61,879 nt of DNA from a virus. Every line of letters begins with the position of its first letter. Positions within the stretch are counted from its first letter, which is position 1. The DNA lies in IMG/VR virus record IMGVR_UViG_3300032073_003536, positions 1 through 61,879 of that record. The stretch is one strand, 5' to 3'. Below the pieces are notes generated by a model, which was not told the DNA's origin, ran no database searches, and saw nothing but the letters and a program-made list of their open reading frames with translations. This document shows positions 22,627 to 31,820 of this stretch, in pieces. Position numbers and translations under genes: made by a program.

Positions 22627-24068
22627 GCATAGATAATCTTAATAAAGAAAAATACGAACAAGGTTTCAATACAGATGTAGAAGCAGATAGTCTGCCGCCT
22701 GGTCTAGACGAAGATACAATAAGACAAATTAGTGCTATTAAAGAAGAACCACAATGGTTACTAGATTTTAGATTAAAAGCATACAAAAAATGGATTGCAA
22801 TGGACGAACCAGATTGGAGTGAGTTAGATTACACACCAATTGATTACCAAGCATTAAGTTACTACTCAGCACCAAAGACTAGAACTAAAGATGATATACC
22901 ACCCGAAATATTAGAAACTTTTGAAAAATTAGGTGTACCTTTACATGAACGTGATGCATTATTGGGAATAGAAAAAGACCCAAGTGTTATCCCAACTGTA
23001 GCAGTTGATGTAGTCTTTGATAGTGTTAGTATAGCAACAACATTCCAAACAGAATTAAAAAAACACGGTATTATATTTTGTAGTATTAGTGAAGCAGTAC
23101 AACATCACCCAGACTTAGTAAGAGAAAACTTAGGTAAAGTTATACCTTATTCAGATAATTATTTTGCTACACTTAATAGTGCTGTATTTACAGACGGCAC
23201 ATTCTGTTATATTCCCAAAGGTGTTAAGTGTCCTATGGAACTTAATACATACTTTAGAATCAATGCTCGTAATACAGGACAGTTTGAACGTACACTTATA
23301 ATAGCAGATGAAGGAAGTTATGTAAGTTATTTAGAAGGATGTACAGCACCAGCATATGATGAGAATACATTACATGCGGCATGTGTTGAACTTATATTAC
23401 ATGATGATGCAGAAATAAAATATTCAACAGTACAAAATTGGTATCCAGGAGATGAGAACGGAGTAGGCGGAGTTTATAACTTTGTAACAAAACGTGCAAG
23501 GTGTGAAGGCAAAAATAGTAAAGTTAGTTGGACACAGGTTGAAACAGGAAGTGCTGTTACATGGAAGTACCCAAGTTGCATACTTAAAGGTGAAGGAAGT
23601 ATCGGAGAATTTTTTAGTGTTGCAGTAACTAAAGGTAAGCAACAAGCAGATACAGGAACTAAGATGATTCACTTAGGTAAGAACACAAAGTCCACAGTTA
23701 TATCCAAAGGTATTAGTTTTGGCGATAGTACAAATACATATAGAGGTGCAGTTAAAGTTAATCCCGGAGCTCATAATGCCAGAAACTATACTAAGTGTGA
23801 TAGTTTAATGTTACAAGATAGCAGAGCATTAACTATACCATATGTAACAAGCGAAAATAATAGTGCTATGATTGAACACGAAGCAAGTGCAGGTAAAATT
23901 AGTGATGAACAATTATACTATTTGCAAAGTAGAGGCATGGATGAAGATGATGCTATGAATTTAATTGTAAATGGATTCTGTAAAGATGTATTTCAGAAGT
24001 TACCATTAGAGTTTGCCGCTGAAGCCAATAAATTATTAAGTGTAACACTAGAAGGAGCAGTAGGATAA
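22623..24068 (+). CDS. sufB: SufB Fe-S scaffold protein
   Basis: 481 aa, full length. Core of the SufBC2D scaffold on which Fe-S clusters are built. Visible: PEWxxxFRLKAY-type start ([16 protein letters not shown]), the central beta-helix with [20 protein letters not shown], and the C-terminal NYTKCDSLM holding the Cys equivalent to E. coli Cys405, then [20 protein letters not shown] and SRGM with the essential Glu. All key positions are kept. First of five overlapping or close suf genes. Confidence 0.96.
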   Translation: MSIDNLNKEKYEQGFNTDVEADSLPPGLDEDTIRQISAIKEEPQWLLDFRLKAYKKWIAMDEPDWSELDYTPIDYQALSYYSAPKTRTKDDIPPEILETFEKLGVPLHERDALLGIEKDPSVIPTVAVDVVFDSVSIATTFQTELKKHGIIFCSISEAVQHHPDLVRENLGKVIPYSDNYFATLNSAVFTDGTFCYIPKGVKCPMELNTYFRINARNTGQFERTLIIADEGSYVSYLEGCTAPAYDENTLHAACVELILHDDAEIKYSTVQNWYPGDENGVGGVYNFVTKRARCEGKNSKVSWTQVETGSAVTWKYPSCILKGEGSIGEFFSVAVTKGKQQADTGTKMIHLGKNTKSTVISKGISFGDSTNTYRGAVKVNPGAHNARNYTKCDSLMLQDSRALTIPYVTSENNSAMIEHEASAGKISDEQLYYLQSRGMDEDDAMNLIVNGFCKDVFQKLPLEFAAEANKLLSVTLEGAVG

Positions 24069-24070
24069 TG

Positions 24071-24099
24071 TTGACATTACATAAAAAAGGTAGTAAAAT
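24071..24099 (+). promoter_or_regulatory. sigma70-like promoter between sufB and sufC
   Basis: TTGACA (24071-24076), 17-nt spacer, TAAAAT (24094-24099) in the 37-nt gap. It would allow extra sufCDST transcript. Confidence 0.55.
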
Positions 24100-24105
24100 A
24101 AGCGA

Positions 24106-24801
24106 ATGCTAAAACTAAAGAATTGGGCAATAGAAAATGTTATACACAGTATCGATGTAGATTTTGATGCTGGGCGTACTTATGTGGTTATGGGTGCAAA
24201 TGGTGTAGGTAAAAGTACATTGTTACATAGCATTATGGGTAAACCTGGATTAGAAACATCCGGTTCTGCAGAATTTTTAGATGTAGAGATATCAGATATG
24301 GAAGTAAATGAACGTGCTGATATGGGGATGTTTATAGGTTTCCAAGCACCTACTAGTATACCAGGACTTAGTAACTTTCAATTTATTAAACAAGTTAAAG
24401 AACTATCTGTAACAGATATCAAAGATAATCTTACACAATTCAAAGATTTAAGTTCAAAAATGAAACTGCCCGACGATTGGGATAAACGTAATCTAAATAC
24501 AGATGCAAGTGGCGGTGAGAAGAAAAAGAACGAATTAATACAAATGTTAATGATGGATACCAAACTTGCAATGTTAGATGAGCCTGACAGTGGACTAGAT
24601 GTTGACGGCATAAAAACACTTACAGAACAATTAAACAATTGGAGAACAAAAGACAATACTCTTATAGTTGTAACACATTACGATAAACTAATTGAAGGAC
24701 TAAATCCTGATGCAATATTTGTATTGAAGAAAGACCACATAGTAGGTGGTGATAAATCTCTAGCAGATAAAATATTTGCAGAAGGGTTTGATAGTGTATA
24801 A
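24106..24801 (+). CDS. sufC: SufC ABC-type ATPase
   Basis: 231 aa soluble ABC ATPase driving conformational change of SufBD. Walker A GANGVGKST (30-38), Q-loop GFQAP, signature TDASGGEKKKNELIQ, Walker B LAMLDEPDSGLDVDG, and the switch His in VVTHYDK. SufC-type SGGEKKR..E and DSGLDxD wording makes this SufC, not a transporter. No membrane partner nearby. Length is slightly under the usual ~248 aa. The start ATG lies 7 nt downstream of the -10 box, so its leader may be extremely short. Confidence 0.95.
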   Translation: MLKLKNWAIENVIHSIDVDFDAGRTYVVMGANGVGKSTLLHSIMGKPGLETSGSAEFLDVEISDMEVNERADMGMFIGFQAPTSIPGLSNFQFIKQVKELSVTDIKDNLTQFKDLSSKMKLPDDWDKRNLNTDASGGEKKKNELIQMLMMDTKLAMLDEPDSGLDVDGIKTLTEQLNNWRTKDNTLIVVTHYDKLIEGLNPDAIFVLKKDHIVGGDKSLADKIFAEGFDSV

Positions 24802-26062
24802 ACAACTTTACGGTACTAGGTTATTAGAAAATCAGTTTGGCAAAGATGTATATTTTACCTTGCATGACGTAGCAGACTATGTCACATCAGACGAGTATAT
24901 AGATGGCATAGATTCTAACTACTGGTCTCACAAATTACCACAATACAACAAAACATATAAACATAATCTTATAAATTTAAAAGATGATGGTCTACCTACT
25001 AAGCGAAGTGAACAGTTTAATTTTGCAAACTTACATAAATTATATTCATTAGAAATACTTAATAGTCAGCCTACACAAGGTCTCGATTTAGAAAAGTTTA
25101 GTTACCTTGCAAACCAAGATAGAACTATTGTATTAAACGATAGTAATGTTGTTACTACAAATGACTTAGGCAAAAAGGCTCCGTTTAATGTACAGATATT
25201 GGATAGTATAACTGTTAATAAGAATAGAATGTCGGAATATATACAGTTATTGCATCAAGAAGAAAATTTAACTAGACTCACATACGCATTAAGTCCATTT
25301 CCTAATATTATTATTTTTCCAAGCGGCAGTAAAGAGTCTTTTAAAAAGAATCCATTAAGCATACAATATTTAAACTCAGGAGAAGATCCAAAATTAGATT
25401 GTAATACAACTATATTTGATATTCAATATAATACTAAAGTAAAATTAAATGAAACTGTTAAAACAACAGCAGGTCAAATGAACTATAGTATGTATATTCT
25501 AAGAGAAAATTCAGAACTAGTAATAGACAGAAAGTCAAAAGACTCCGGCGGGTGGAATATATTTGATAGTGTGTTCATTTGTCATCCTGGCAGTAAACTT
25601 ACAGTTAATTTTACTAACACAGGAAGTCAATACACACAAGAAAATTTTTATATAAACAGTAGCAGTAAGACTACTGTAAATATTAAAGGCAGAAATAAAA
25701 TATTCAGAGGTAACAATTATCACCAATATGTTTATCAAAAAAGTGACGACCCTGATAATTATAGTAGTATAGATATTAAAAATGTAGGTAAAGAATTCGC
25801 ATCAACAAGTTTCATAGGAAGATATGATGTTGGTGCATTAAGTATAGATTTTGATGGTGATATGAACAATCAAAATTTAATGTTAGACAAGAATGTAAAA
25901 ATGCATACTCGCCCTATTTTAGATATACATACAAAAGAAATAAAATGTCAGCATGGCTGTACTGTAAGTAATGTAAATGAAGAACACATATATTACTTGC
26001 AGAGTAAAGGTATGGATAAGAGTCAAGCAACTGACCTATTAGTAGAGAGTTTTTTATGTTAA
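24794..26062 (+). CDS. sufD: SufD Fe-S scaffold subunit
   Basis: 422 aa from GTG 24794 (AGAAGGG 7 nt upstream, overlapping sufC). Divergent N-terminal half; C-terminal half has the SufB/SufD fold: RPILDIHTKEIKCQHGCTVS with the His equivalent to SufD His360, then NEEHIYYLQSKGMDKSQATD. Forms the SufBC2D complex with sufB and sufC products; needed for iron entry in E. coli. Overlaps sufS by 7 nt. Confidence 0.9.
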   Translation: MYKQLYGTRLLENQFGKDVYFTLHDVADYVTSDEYIDGIDSNYWSHKLPQYNKTYKHNLINLKDDGLPTKRSEQFNFANLHKLYSLEILNSQPTQGLDLEKFSYLANQDRTIVLNDSNVVTTNDLGKKAPFNVQILDSITVNKNRMSEYIQLLHQEENLTRLTYALSPFPNIIIFPSGSKESFKKNPLSIQYLNSGEDPKLDCNTTIFDIQYNTKVKLNETVKTTAGQMNYSMYILRENSELVIDRKSKDSGGWNIFDSVFICHPGSKLTVNFTNTGSQYTQENFYINSSSKTTVNIKGRNKIFRGNNYHQYVYQKSDDPDNYSSIDIKNVGKEFASTSFIGRYDVGALSIDFDGDMNNQNLMLDKNVKMHTRPILDIHTKEIKCQHGCTVSNVNEEHIYYLQSKGMDKSQATDLLVESFLC

Positions 26063-27285
26063 GAGCGTACCCAAAAGCAAAGAGTATTAAAGAGATTAGG
26101 AATTGCTTTCCTAGTTTAGCATATACAGAACTAGCCTATTTAGATAATGCGGCTAGTACACAAACTGTTGACAGTTCGATTAAAGCAGTCAGCGACTATC
26201 ATTATAATTATAGAGCAAATGTTCATAGAGGTGATTTTGAAACTAGTAGTATTGCTAGTGAGATATATGACCAAGCAAGAGTAGAAATAGCAAAATTAAT
26301 TAATTGTGAAATAGAAGAAGTTGCATTTACAAAAGGCACAACCCATAGTTTAAACATTGTTACTAATTGGTTACAAGATGATAGAAAAGTAATAGTTACA
26401 GAGTTAGAACATCACAGTTTATTAATGCCTTGGTTAAAATCTGGTAAAACACAAAACGGTGGAGATTTAATTGTTGTACCAGCAAGTGACCATGGCGATG
26501 TTAGTTTAGAAGATTTCACAAAAGCATGTAAAGAAAATCCAGGATCAATATGTGCATTCCTTACACAAAGCAATTTAACAGGAATGTGTCTACCTTGGGA
26601 ACATATGGTTAGAATAGCAAAAGAATATGATTGTGAAGTTATTATAGATGCATGTCAAAGCATAGGTCATAAACCTATGGATGTTCAAGCAAACAATATA
26701 GACTGGATGGCATTTAGCGGACACAAGATGTTTGCAAGTACAGGAGTTGGAGTTTTATTCCATAGGGGTGGCTTTGGTGACATAGATAATGCCTATGATT
26801 TAGGAGGCGGTACAGCAGAGCATGTAGACTTCGACGGATACCATTTACATAGTGACTTTAGAAAAATAGAAGCAGGCACACCAGACATTGCAGGAATACA
26901 TAGTATAGGAGCCGCGGCAAAATGGATGCAAGAAATAGGCTATAAAGACATACAAGAATGTGAAGCAGAATTTTTTAACATGCTTGACGACAAAGGATTA
27001 TTCCACATACCAGAACTTAAACTTATTGGTCCTGTTGCACCAAGAAGTGTGTATAGTTTTGTAACAGAATTTAATCCAAGTGACTTAGCAGGGTTTTTAA
27101 GTTTTGATAAAGTATGTGTAAGAACGGGCCATATGTGTGCCCAGCCTGCCAGTAGACGTTACAATAAAAACAATACAGGTGTATTTAGAATAAGTACTGC
27201 ACCGTACAACAACGAACTAGATTGCGTAAAATTAGTAGAGGGTATATGGAAAGCGATGGAAAAGTTGGGCTTCAAGAACAGTTAG
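26056..27285 (+). CDS. sufS: SufS cysteine desulfurase
   Basis: 409 aa, group II PLP enzyme that takes sulfur from cysteine. LAYLDNAASTQ start, TELEHHSLLMPW, the PLP Lys in FSGHKMFASTGVGVL (about 222), and the persulfide Cys in CVRTGHMCAQP (about 361). All catalytic residues are present and length equals bacterial SufS. Group II enzymes need SufE, which the phage carries at 45993. The small subunit end overlaps the next gene by 40 nt. Confidence 0.96.
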   Translation: MLRAYPKAKSIKEIRNCFPSLAYTELAYLDNAASTQTVDSSIKAVSDYHYNYRANVHRGDFETSSIASEIYDQARVEIAKLINCEIEEVAFTKGTTHSLNIVTNWLQDDRKVIVTELEHHSLLMPWLKSGKTQNGGDLIVVPASDHGDVSLEDFTKACKENPGSICAFLTQSNLTGMCLPWEHMVRIAKEYDCEVIIDACQSIGHKPMDVQANNIDWMAFSGHKMFASTGVGVLFHRGGFGDIDNAYDLGGGTAEHVDFDGYHLHSDFRKIEAGTPDIAGIHSIGAAAKWMQEIGYKDIQECEAEFFNMLDDKGLFHIPELKLIGPVAPRSVYSFVTEFNPSDLAGFLSFDKVCVRTGHMCAQPASRRYNKNNTGVFRISTAPYNNELDCVKLVEGIWKAMEKLGFKNS

Positions 27286-27581
27286 TAGACCAAGTTATTG
27301 CAAATTTAAGAAGAGTCTTTGATCCAGAGATTCATTTAAATGTTTATGACTTAGGTTTGATATATAATGTCCAAGTAAATCAAGAATATGATGCAGTCGT
27401 TACTATGACCCTGACATCTCCAAATTGTCCAGCCGCAGAGATACTACCAATGGAAATAGAATTTGCAACTCGTAGTGTACAAGGATTAAATAAAGTTCAT
27501 GTACATTTAACATTTGATCCTCCATGGAATCCAGATACAATGGTAAGCGATGAAGGGAAGTATCAACTAGGAATATTATAA
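27246..27581 (+). CDS. sufT: SufT/MIP18-family Fe-S maturation protein
   Basis: 111 aa from ATG 27246 (GAGGG RBS inside sufS). VFDPEIHLNVYDLGLIYNV and MTLTSPNCPAAEILP, with the single conserved Cys, are the DUF59/MIP18 signature shared by SufT and PaaD. Acts in loading Fe-S clusters onto target proteins. It closes the sufBCDST run; the following ATG overlaps its stop (TAATG). Confidence 0.88.
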   Translation: MESDGKVGLQEQLVDQVIANLRRVFDPEIHLNVYDLGLIYNVQVNQEYDAVVTMTLTSPNCPAAEILPMEIEFATRSVQGLNKVHVHLTFDPPWNPDTMVSDEGKYQLGIL

Positions 27582-27940
27582 TGAGTAGAACTGTTAAACC
27601 ACATTCAGAAAAATTAGATGATGTTATCATTGAAACAGCCAAAGGACAAGAGTTTACTGTAGGCGAGATTAAACACTCTAATAGAATACAGAAAAGTGCT
27701 ACACCTAAACAAGACCTCAGTTGGTATATTAAGTGGACCGCAAGTTTGTTTATACTTGGAAGTATGAGTATTAGAGGTATACCAGAACTTGCTATGTTTG
27801 ATATAATGCTAAGTCTTATTGGAGTAGCAGGATGGATGTGGGTAGGCTTCTTGTGGAAAGATAGAGCACTCATATTGTTAAATGGTGTAGGTATTATACT
27901 GTTTATGAGAACACTAATTACGGATTACTTACTTGTATGA
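27581..27940 (+). CDS. small phage membrane protein
   Basis: 119 aa. Hydrophilic first 45 residues, then three hydrophobic segments with LSWYIKWTASLFILGSMSIR, MLSLIGVAGWMWVGFLWKD and RALILLNGVGIILF. The WYIKW...SL...GW..V...W.(D/E)(R/K)AL(I/L) pattern recurs in membrane proteins of T4-like marine phages. Role unknown; co-transcribed with suf genes. Confidence 0.7.
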   Translation: MSRTVKPHSEKLDDVIIETAKGQEFTVGEIKHSNRIQKSATPKQDLSWYIKWTASLFILGSMSIRGIPELAMFDIMLSLIGVAGWMWVGFLWKDRALILLNGVGIILFMRTLITDYLLV

Positions 27941-29448
27941 CTGTAGATGTAAGAGAATTGCCTTGTACTGATGGTAATGTAATAGACTTAGCAAATCCAG
28001 ACATAACACAGTTCACACAATGGCAAGTGCCTAGTAATGATACTCAACATACTCACCCCTTAGTAATGAGTAACGATCCATTTTTTAATTTGCGAGGTAT
28101 AACTAGAGAATTATTTGCTGATGTATCTTCAGAAGAACAGTTTTTAGCAGTAGACTTTTTTATACCAACTAGTGGATTTAGTGAATGGTCACCTAGTGGT
28201 AACTTGTATATCAGTCACGGGTTACGAGACCAGCAAATAGAATTTCTTATGAGTTGGTTTGAGAACTACGAAGAAATAAACAAAACATTAATATTAAGTT
28301 TTTGCGATGAAAGTCCAGAGTTAGAATCTGCTCTAGAAACAATTTACAGTTTAATGGCAATTTATAGTATTCCTAATAAGAAAGTAATTTTAATGGGACA
28401 CAATTTTGCAGGACAAGAAGTTGTTAATAGTTTTGCAAAAGAAAATGGCGAAGTACCTTTACAATATATAGTAGCATGGTGGATGTTAGGACATTTAGAT
28501 TGTACAGATATAGAAAAAATAGCAGAACGCCATTACGATTATTTAGAAGAAGGAACATACCAAACGTATCTGTACGAACCAATTAGTATGGAACAAAAAC
28601 GTAACACATTTATTTTTCTCAATAGAAGAGAAACAGCAAATAGAATTGCATTGCTTTGGTGGTTATGGAAGTTAGGTGTAAAACATTATAGATTTATACA
28701 TAGTGCATTTCCTCCTCTAAGATTATTTGGATTAAGTGAAACAAGAGAAGATGCAAGTCCTAGTGAAGATCCTTCTAAACGTAATCACTATACTAAAATA
28801 TTTTTTGATAGCATACTAAAACACATAGCACCAAAACTTGTTGACGAACTTACAGATAAAGATGTACATGATTTTGTAGTACAAATGGATGTAGGTAAAA
28901 CACTTAAAGGCGACCATAAGTTTATCGGAGACCAAGAGTCTAAGTTCGTGCCATTGAATAATGATGCATACATTTGGTTAACCTGTGAAAGTACAAGCGA
29001 ACTAAAAGGCAAGAATTTTTTCTTTACAGAAAAAGTATTAAAACCTATGGCTTATGGACAGGCACTAGTGGTACATGCACAACCAGGCTTTATAAAAGCA
29101 TTCAAGGAATTAGGTTTTTACACATTAGCAGATGAATTAGGCATAGACGAAAGTTACGACAACATAGAAGATGAGGGAGAACGTCTAGAGTTTATTGCTA
29201 AAGAAATGATAAAAATTAGCAAAGTGCCTGTAACTGAATTACATAAAAAATATATACTATTACAAGACAAAATAGATTCAAACAGAAAACTTATGTTTTC
29301 GATGTTAAGTAATATTAGCAATAATTTTACAGACAATCAAAGTAAGTATATAACAGAAGCAATCATTAATAATACAGCACATGATACTAAAACAGCACTA
29401 AAAAGTTACAAAGAATTATTTGACATTAAAACTATTGTTAATAAATAG
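27937..29448 (+). CDS. glycosyltransferase-like protein (EKTFKPI family)
   Basis: 503 aa. C-terminal part with DAYIWLTCESTSELKGKNFF, FTEKVLKPMAYGQALVVHAQ and GFIKAFKELGFYTLADE corresponds to the sugar-nucleotide half of the protein at 20150-21103. The N-terminal 350 residues, with FIFLNRRETANRIALLWWLW, are unassigned. A fucosyltransferase/exostosin-type fold is the best guess. ATGA overlap with the membrane protein before. Its Asn-Lys-stop end forms an AATAAATA box. Confidence 0.6.
   Translation: MTVDVRELPCTDGNVIDLANPDITQFTQWQVPSNDTQHTHPLVMSNDPFFNLRGITRELFADVSSEEQFLAVDFFIPTSGFSEWSPSGNLYISHGLRDQQIEFLMSWFENYEEINKTLILSFCDESPELESALETIYSLMAIYSIPNKKVILMGHNFAGQEVVNSFAKENGEVPLQYIVAWWMLGHLDCTDIEKIAERHYDYLEEGTYQTYLYEPISMEQKRNTFIFLNRRETANRIALLWWLWKLGVKHYRFIHSAFPPLRLFGLSETREDASPSEDPSKRNHYTKIFFDSILKHIAPKLVDELTDKDVHDFVVQMDVGKTLKGDHKFIGDQESKFVPLNNDAYIWLTCESTSELKGKNFFFTEKVLKPMAYGQALVVHAQPGFIKAFKELGFYTLADELGIDESYDNIEDEGERLEFIAKEMIKISKVPVTELHKKYILLQDKIDSNRKLMFSMLSNISNNFTDNQSKYITEAIINNTAHDTKTALKSYKELFDIKTIVNK
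29440..29447 (+). promoter_or_regulatory. T4-late-like box overlapping a stop codon
   Basis: AATAAATA over the last Asn-Lys-stop codons of the gene before, 32 nt ahead of the peroxiredoxin ATG. Confidence 0.45.
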
Positions 29449-29479
29449 TGTAATTAAAATATCTATATAGGAAATTAAA

Positions 29480-30058
29480 ATGGCAATTGAAATGACAGTA
29501 CCATCTATTAGTTGGATGGCTCGTAAAAAACCTGAAGGTCAGGACGACTATGACTGGGTACAAGAAAACTCTGCAGAACTATTTAACAACAAAAGAGTTG
29601 TAGTTTTTGCACTACCTGGTGCATTTACTCCAACATGCAGTAGTACACATTTACCAGGGTACGAAGCAAACTATGAAAAGATTTTAGAACAAGATGTTGA
29701 TGAAGTTTATTGTTTAAGTGTAAACGATAGTTTTGTTATGAACGCATGGTTTAGTTCTTTAGGTATCAATGATGTAAAACCTATTGCAGACGGCAACGGG
29801 CACTTCACACGTCATATGGGTATGCTTGTTAAGAAAGAAGCAGTAGACTTTGGATATAGAAGTCAACGATATTCTATGGTTGTAGACCGCGGTAGAGTAG
29901 AAATGATTTTTGTTGAAGATGGAAAAGAAGACAATTTTGCTGGTGACCCTTTTGATGTTAGTGATTCTACTTCAATGTTAAATTATTTAGAAGCAGTTAA
30001 AGATATCAGAAGAGAAGAGTTAGCAAGAGCGAATGCAGAAGATTCAACTGATTCTTGA
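29480..30058 (+). CDS. peroxiredoxin (Prx5 type)
   Basis: 192 aa thiol peroxidase. FALPGAFTPTCSSTHLPGYE has the peroxidatic Cys in the Prx5 context; SVNDSFVMNAWFSSLG and RSQRYSMVVDRG follow as in the family. Removes H2O2 and organic peroxides. The usual fused glutaredoxin is absent. Fits with ferritin-like and Suf genes as oxidative-stress defence (inference). RBS AGGAAAT. Confidence 0.92.
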   Translation: MAIEMTVPSISWMARKKPEGQDDYDWVQENSAELFNNKRVVVFALPGAFTPTCSSTHLPGYEANYEKILEQDVDEVYCLSVNDSFVMNAWFSSLGINDVKPIADGNGHFTRHMGMLVKKEAVDFGYRSQRYSMVVDRGRVEMIFVEDGKEDNFAGDPFDVSDSTSMLNYLEAVKDIRREELARANAEDSTDS

Positions 30059-30941
30059 AAACGAATCCAAAACTAAATTAGAAAAGATAGAATGGGGTCT
30101 ATATGATACCCATTCTGCATTCAAAGTATACAATCTTTTAGAATATACTAAGCCTGGAAGTAATATGTTTCCTAGGATAGACGTACGACAAAAGAAAACA
30201 GCAGAAACAACATTAGACCTTGCAACAGAAATGAATTGGGTTATAGATGAAATTAATGCTGAGTGTGATGGTTGTGAAATAGACTTAGCACTAAAGTTAG
30301 ATTTAGAAGTACCACCACATCAACAAGTTAAAAAACTTAATACATTACATGAGATTTTTCAACTGTACACCGAAAAATACGGCACAGGGATAAACAGAAC
30401 ACAAGAGTTATTAGAACGTGTAAACATATTAGTTCACATGCTAGAAGCAGGTCCTGTTGAAATTGACCAGGTATTTTTTGTAGCAAAACAAGAAGGGCCT
30501 ATCCCTAATGAATTAGATTTAGAAATGACTGATGAAGACCATATGGAACGTAAGCCACATGCTCTTTGGGGTGTGCTTGAATTAGATTATCATACAGTAG
30601 GAAAAGATTTAGGTGCTTGTTTTTGGACAGATGATATTGAATTAGTTGCAAGTGGAGAACTTAGACAACAAACAACACTAAAGCCTAGTATAGCCGCAAA
30701 TTTTATGACAGGCCCTGAAATGGGACCGTCAGAGGATAAAGATAACGCAACTATACAGCAATACTATGATTGGTGTGCAGATAATAAATTAGATGAATAT
30801 ATAGATTATACTCTTCCCGTATATCGATTAGGGAGAATGAGAGTAGGTGAAATGACCAATGACCTAAATATTAGCGACATTCAAACCATGGCAATTGAAT
30901 ATCCGAGTATTAAAGAAATTATGTTGATAAATGATAAATAA
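30033..30941 (+). CDS. hypothetical acidic protein
   Basis: 302 aa, ATG inside the peroxiredoxin end (26-nt overlap). Glu/Asp-rich, with WVIDEINAECDGCEIDLALK and a helix-rich centre. No family recognised. The last codons Asp-Lys-stop form a GATAAATA box. Confidence 0.65.
   Translation: MQKIQLILENESKTKLEKIEWGLYDTHSAFKVYNLLEYTKPGSNMFPRIDVRQKKTAETTLDLATEMNWVIDEINAECDGCEIDLALKLDLEVPPHQQVKKLNTLHEIFQLYTEKYGTGINRTQELLERVNILVHMLEAGPVEIDQVFFVAKQEGPIPNELDLEMTDEDHMERKPHALWGVLELDYHTVGKDLGACFWTDDIELVASGELRQQTTLKPSIAANFMTGPEMGPSEDKDNATIQQYYDWCADNKLDEYIDYTLPVYRLGRMRVGEMTNDLNISDIQTMAIEYPSIKEIMLINDK
30933..30940 (+). promoter_or_regulatory. T4-late-like box overlapping a stop codon
   Basis: GATAAATA covering Asp-Lys and the TAA stop of the gene before, 31 nt before the ATG at 30972, which has an AGGAG RBS. 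Confidence 0.5.
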
Positions 30942-30971
30942 TAACATTAATACTATAGTAGGAGTTTTTAA

Positions 30972-31799
30972 ATGACCGATTTTGTACTACCAACACAGGA
31001 TACATTCGACGCAGTAGACAGCAGTGGATATACCATTACTGATGGCGATGCAGGCTTCTTAACAAAAGAAGTTGGATCAGCGATTAAAATATTAGCAGAT
31101 CAAATGCCAAACAGTGAAATGATTCATGTTCGCTCACCAAGAACAGCAACAGGAAAAACAGAAAAGTTTATAACAGATAATATTGCAGATGCTGATGCAA
31201 TGCCTAAAATTGTAACTTCTGATTTCTTTGGTAATACATTATTAGACTGCACAAACTTTTTTACATACACTGGCAATCATGCAAAAATTTATAAAAATAT
31301 TTTCCAAGCACCCGTTGTAACAAACGATGGTGATGGCAATCCTACTCAATTAGTAATTGGATCTGTTAATGATGGAGACATTACTCTCGATTTAACACAA
31401 GATCCACCAAGCAGAAGTTCGTCACAACTTGCATCTATGAACGATTTAGATGAACAGTTCAATATGTCAACTATGGTTAATCAAGGCGGAACAGCATTAG
31501 GTACAGAATCAGATAACTTTAAACCTGAACTTGTTGTTGCTATGTTAAATCCAGTAGCAAGTGCAAAAACTGCCTGGGATCAATATGCGGCTGTAACATT
31601 ACTAGCCAGTTGTTTTAATAACCTACCTGACAATGGTGTTATGCTTGTTAATCACGTTGAATATAGTGCATTAAATCAGGCTTTATGGGCAGTACTAAAT
31701 GCTCAAACTTCTGTAGGAAGAACATACAACATTAGTTGGATTGCATCAGAAGGTGCAGATCAAGTACTTGACGTAGCCGTTATTAAAAGACTATCCTAA
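30972..31799 (+). CDS. tandem paralogue A, unknown
   Basis: 275 aa. It aligns over its length with the next protein: GSAIKILADQM/GSIIKHYVDQL, TGKTEKFITDN/TGKSAKFIIDN, DFFGNTLLDC/DVFQNTFLYC, SDNFKPELVVAM/DDSFMPETTVIF and a final (A/V)IKR. Mixed alpha/beta with a late strand pair (DNGVMLVNHVEY); might be a degenerate Rossmann or methyltransferase-like fold (weak). Function unknown. Confidence 0.7.
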   Translation: MTDFVLPTQDTFDAVDSSGYTITDGDAGFLTKEVGSAIKILADQMPNSEMIHVRSPRTATGKTEKFITDNIADADAMPKIVTSDFFGNTLLDCTNFFTYTGNHAKIYKNIFQAPVVTNDGDGNPTQLVIGSVNDGDITLDLTQDPPSRSSSQLASMNDLDEQFNMSTMVNQGGTALGTESDNFKPELVVAMLNPVASAKTAWDQYAAVTLLASCFNNLPDNGVMLVNHVEYSALNQALWAVLNAQTSVGRTYNISWIASEGADQVLDVAVIKRLS

Positions 31800-31804
31800 T
31801 AATC

Positions 31805-31820
31805 ACTGATAAATATCAGT
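31805..31820 (+). promoter_or_regulatory. 16-bp palindrome over a late-type box
   Basis: ACTGATA-AA-TATCAGT is a perfect inverted repeat that contains GATAAATA (31808-31815) and touches the ATG at 31821. Could be a promoter with operator, giving a leaderless transcript. Confidence 0.45.
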
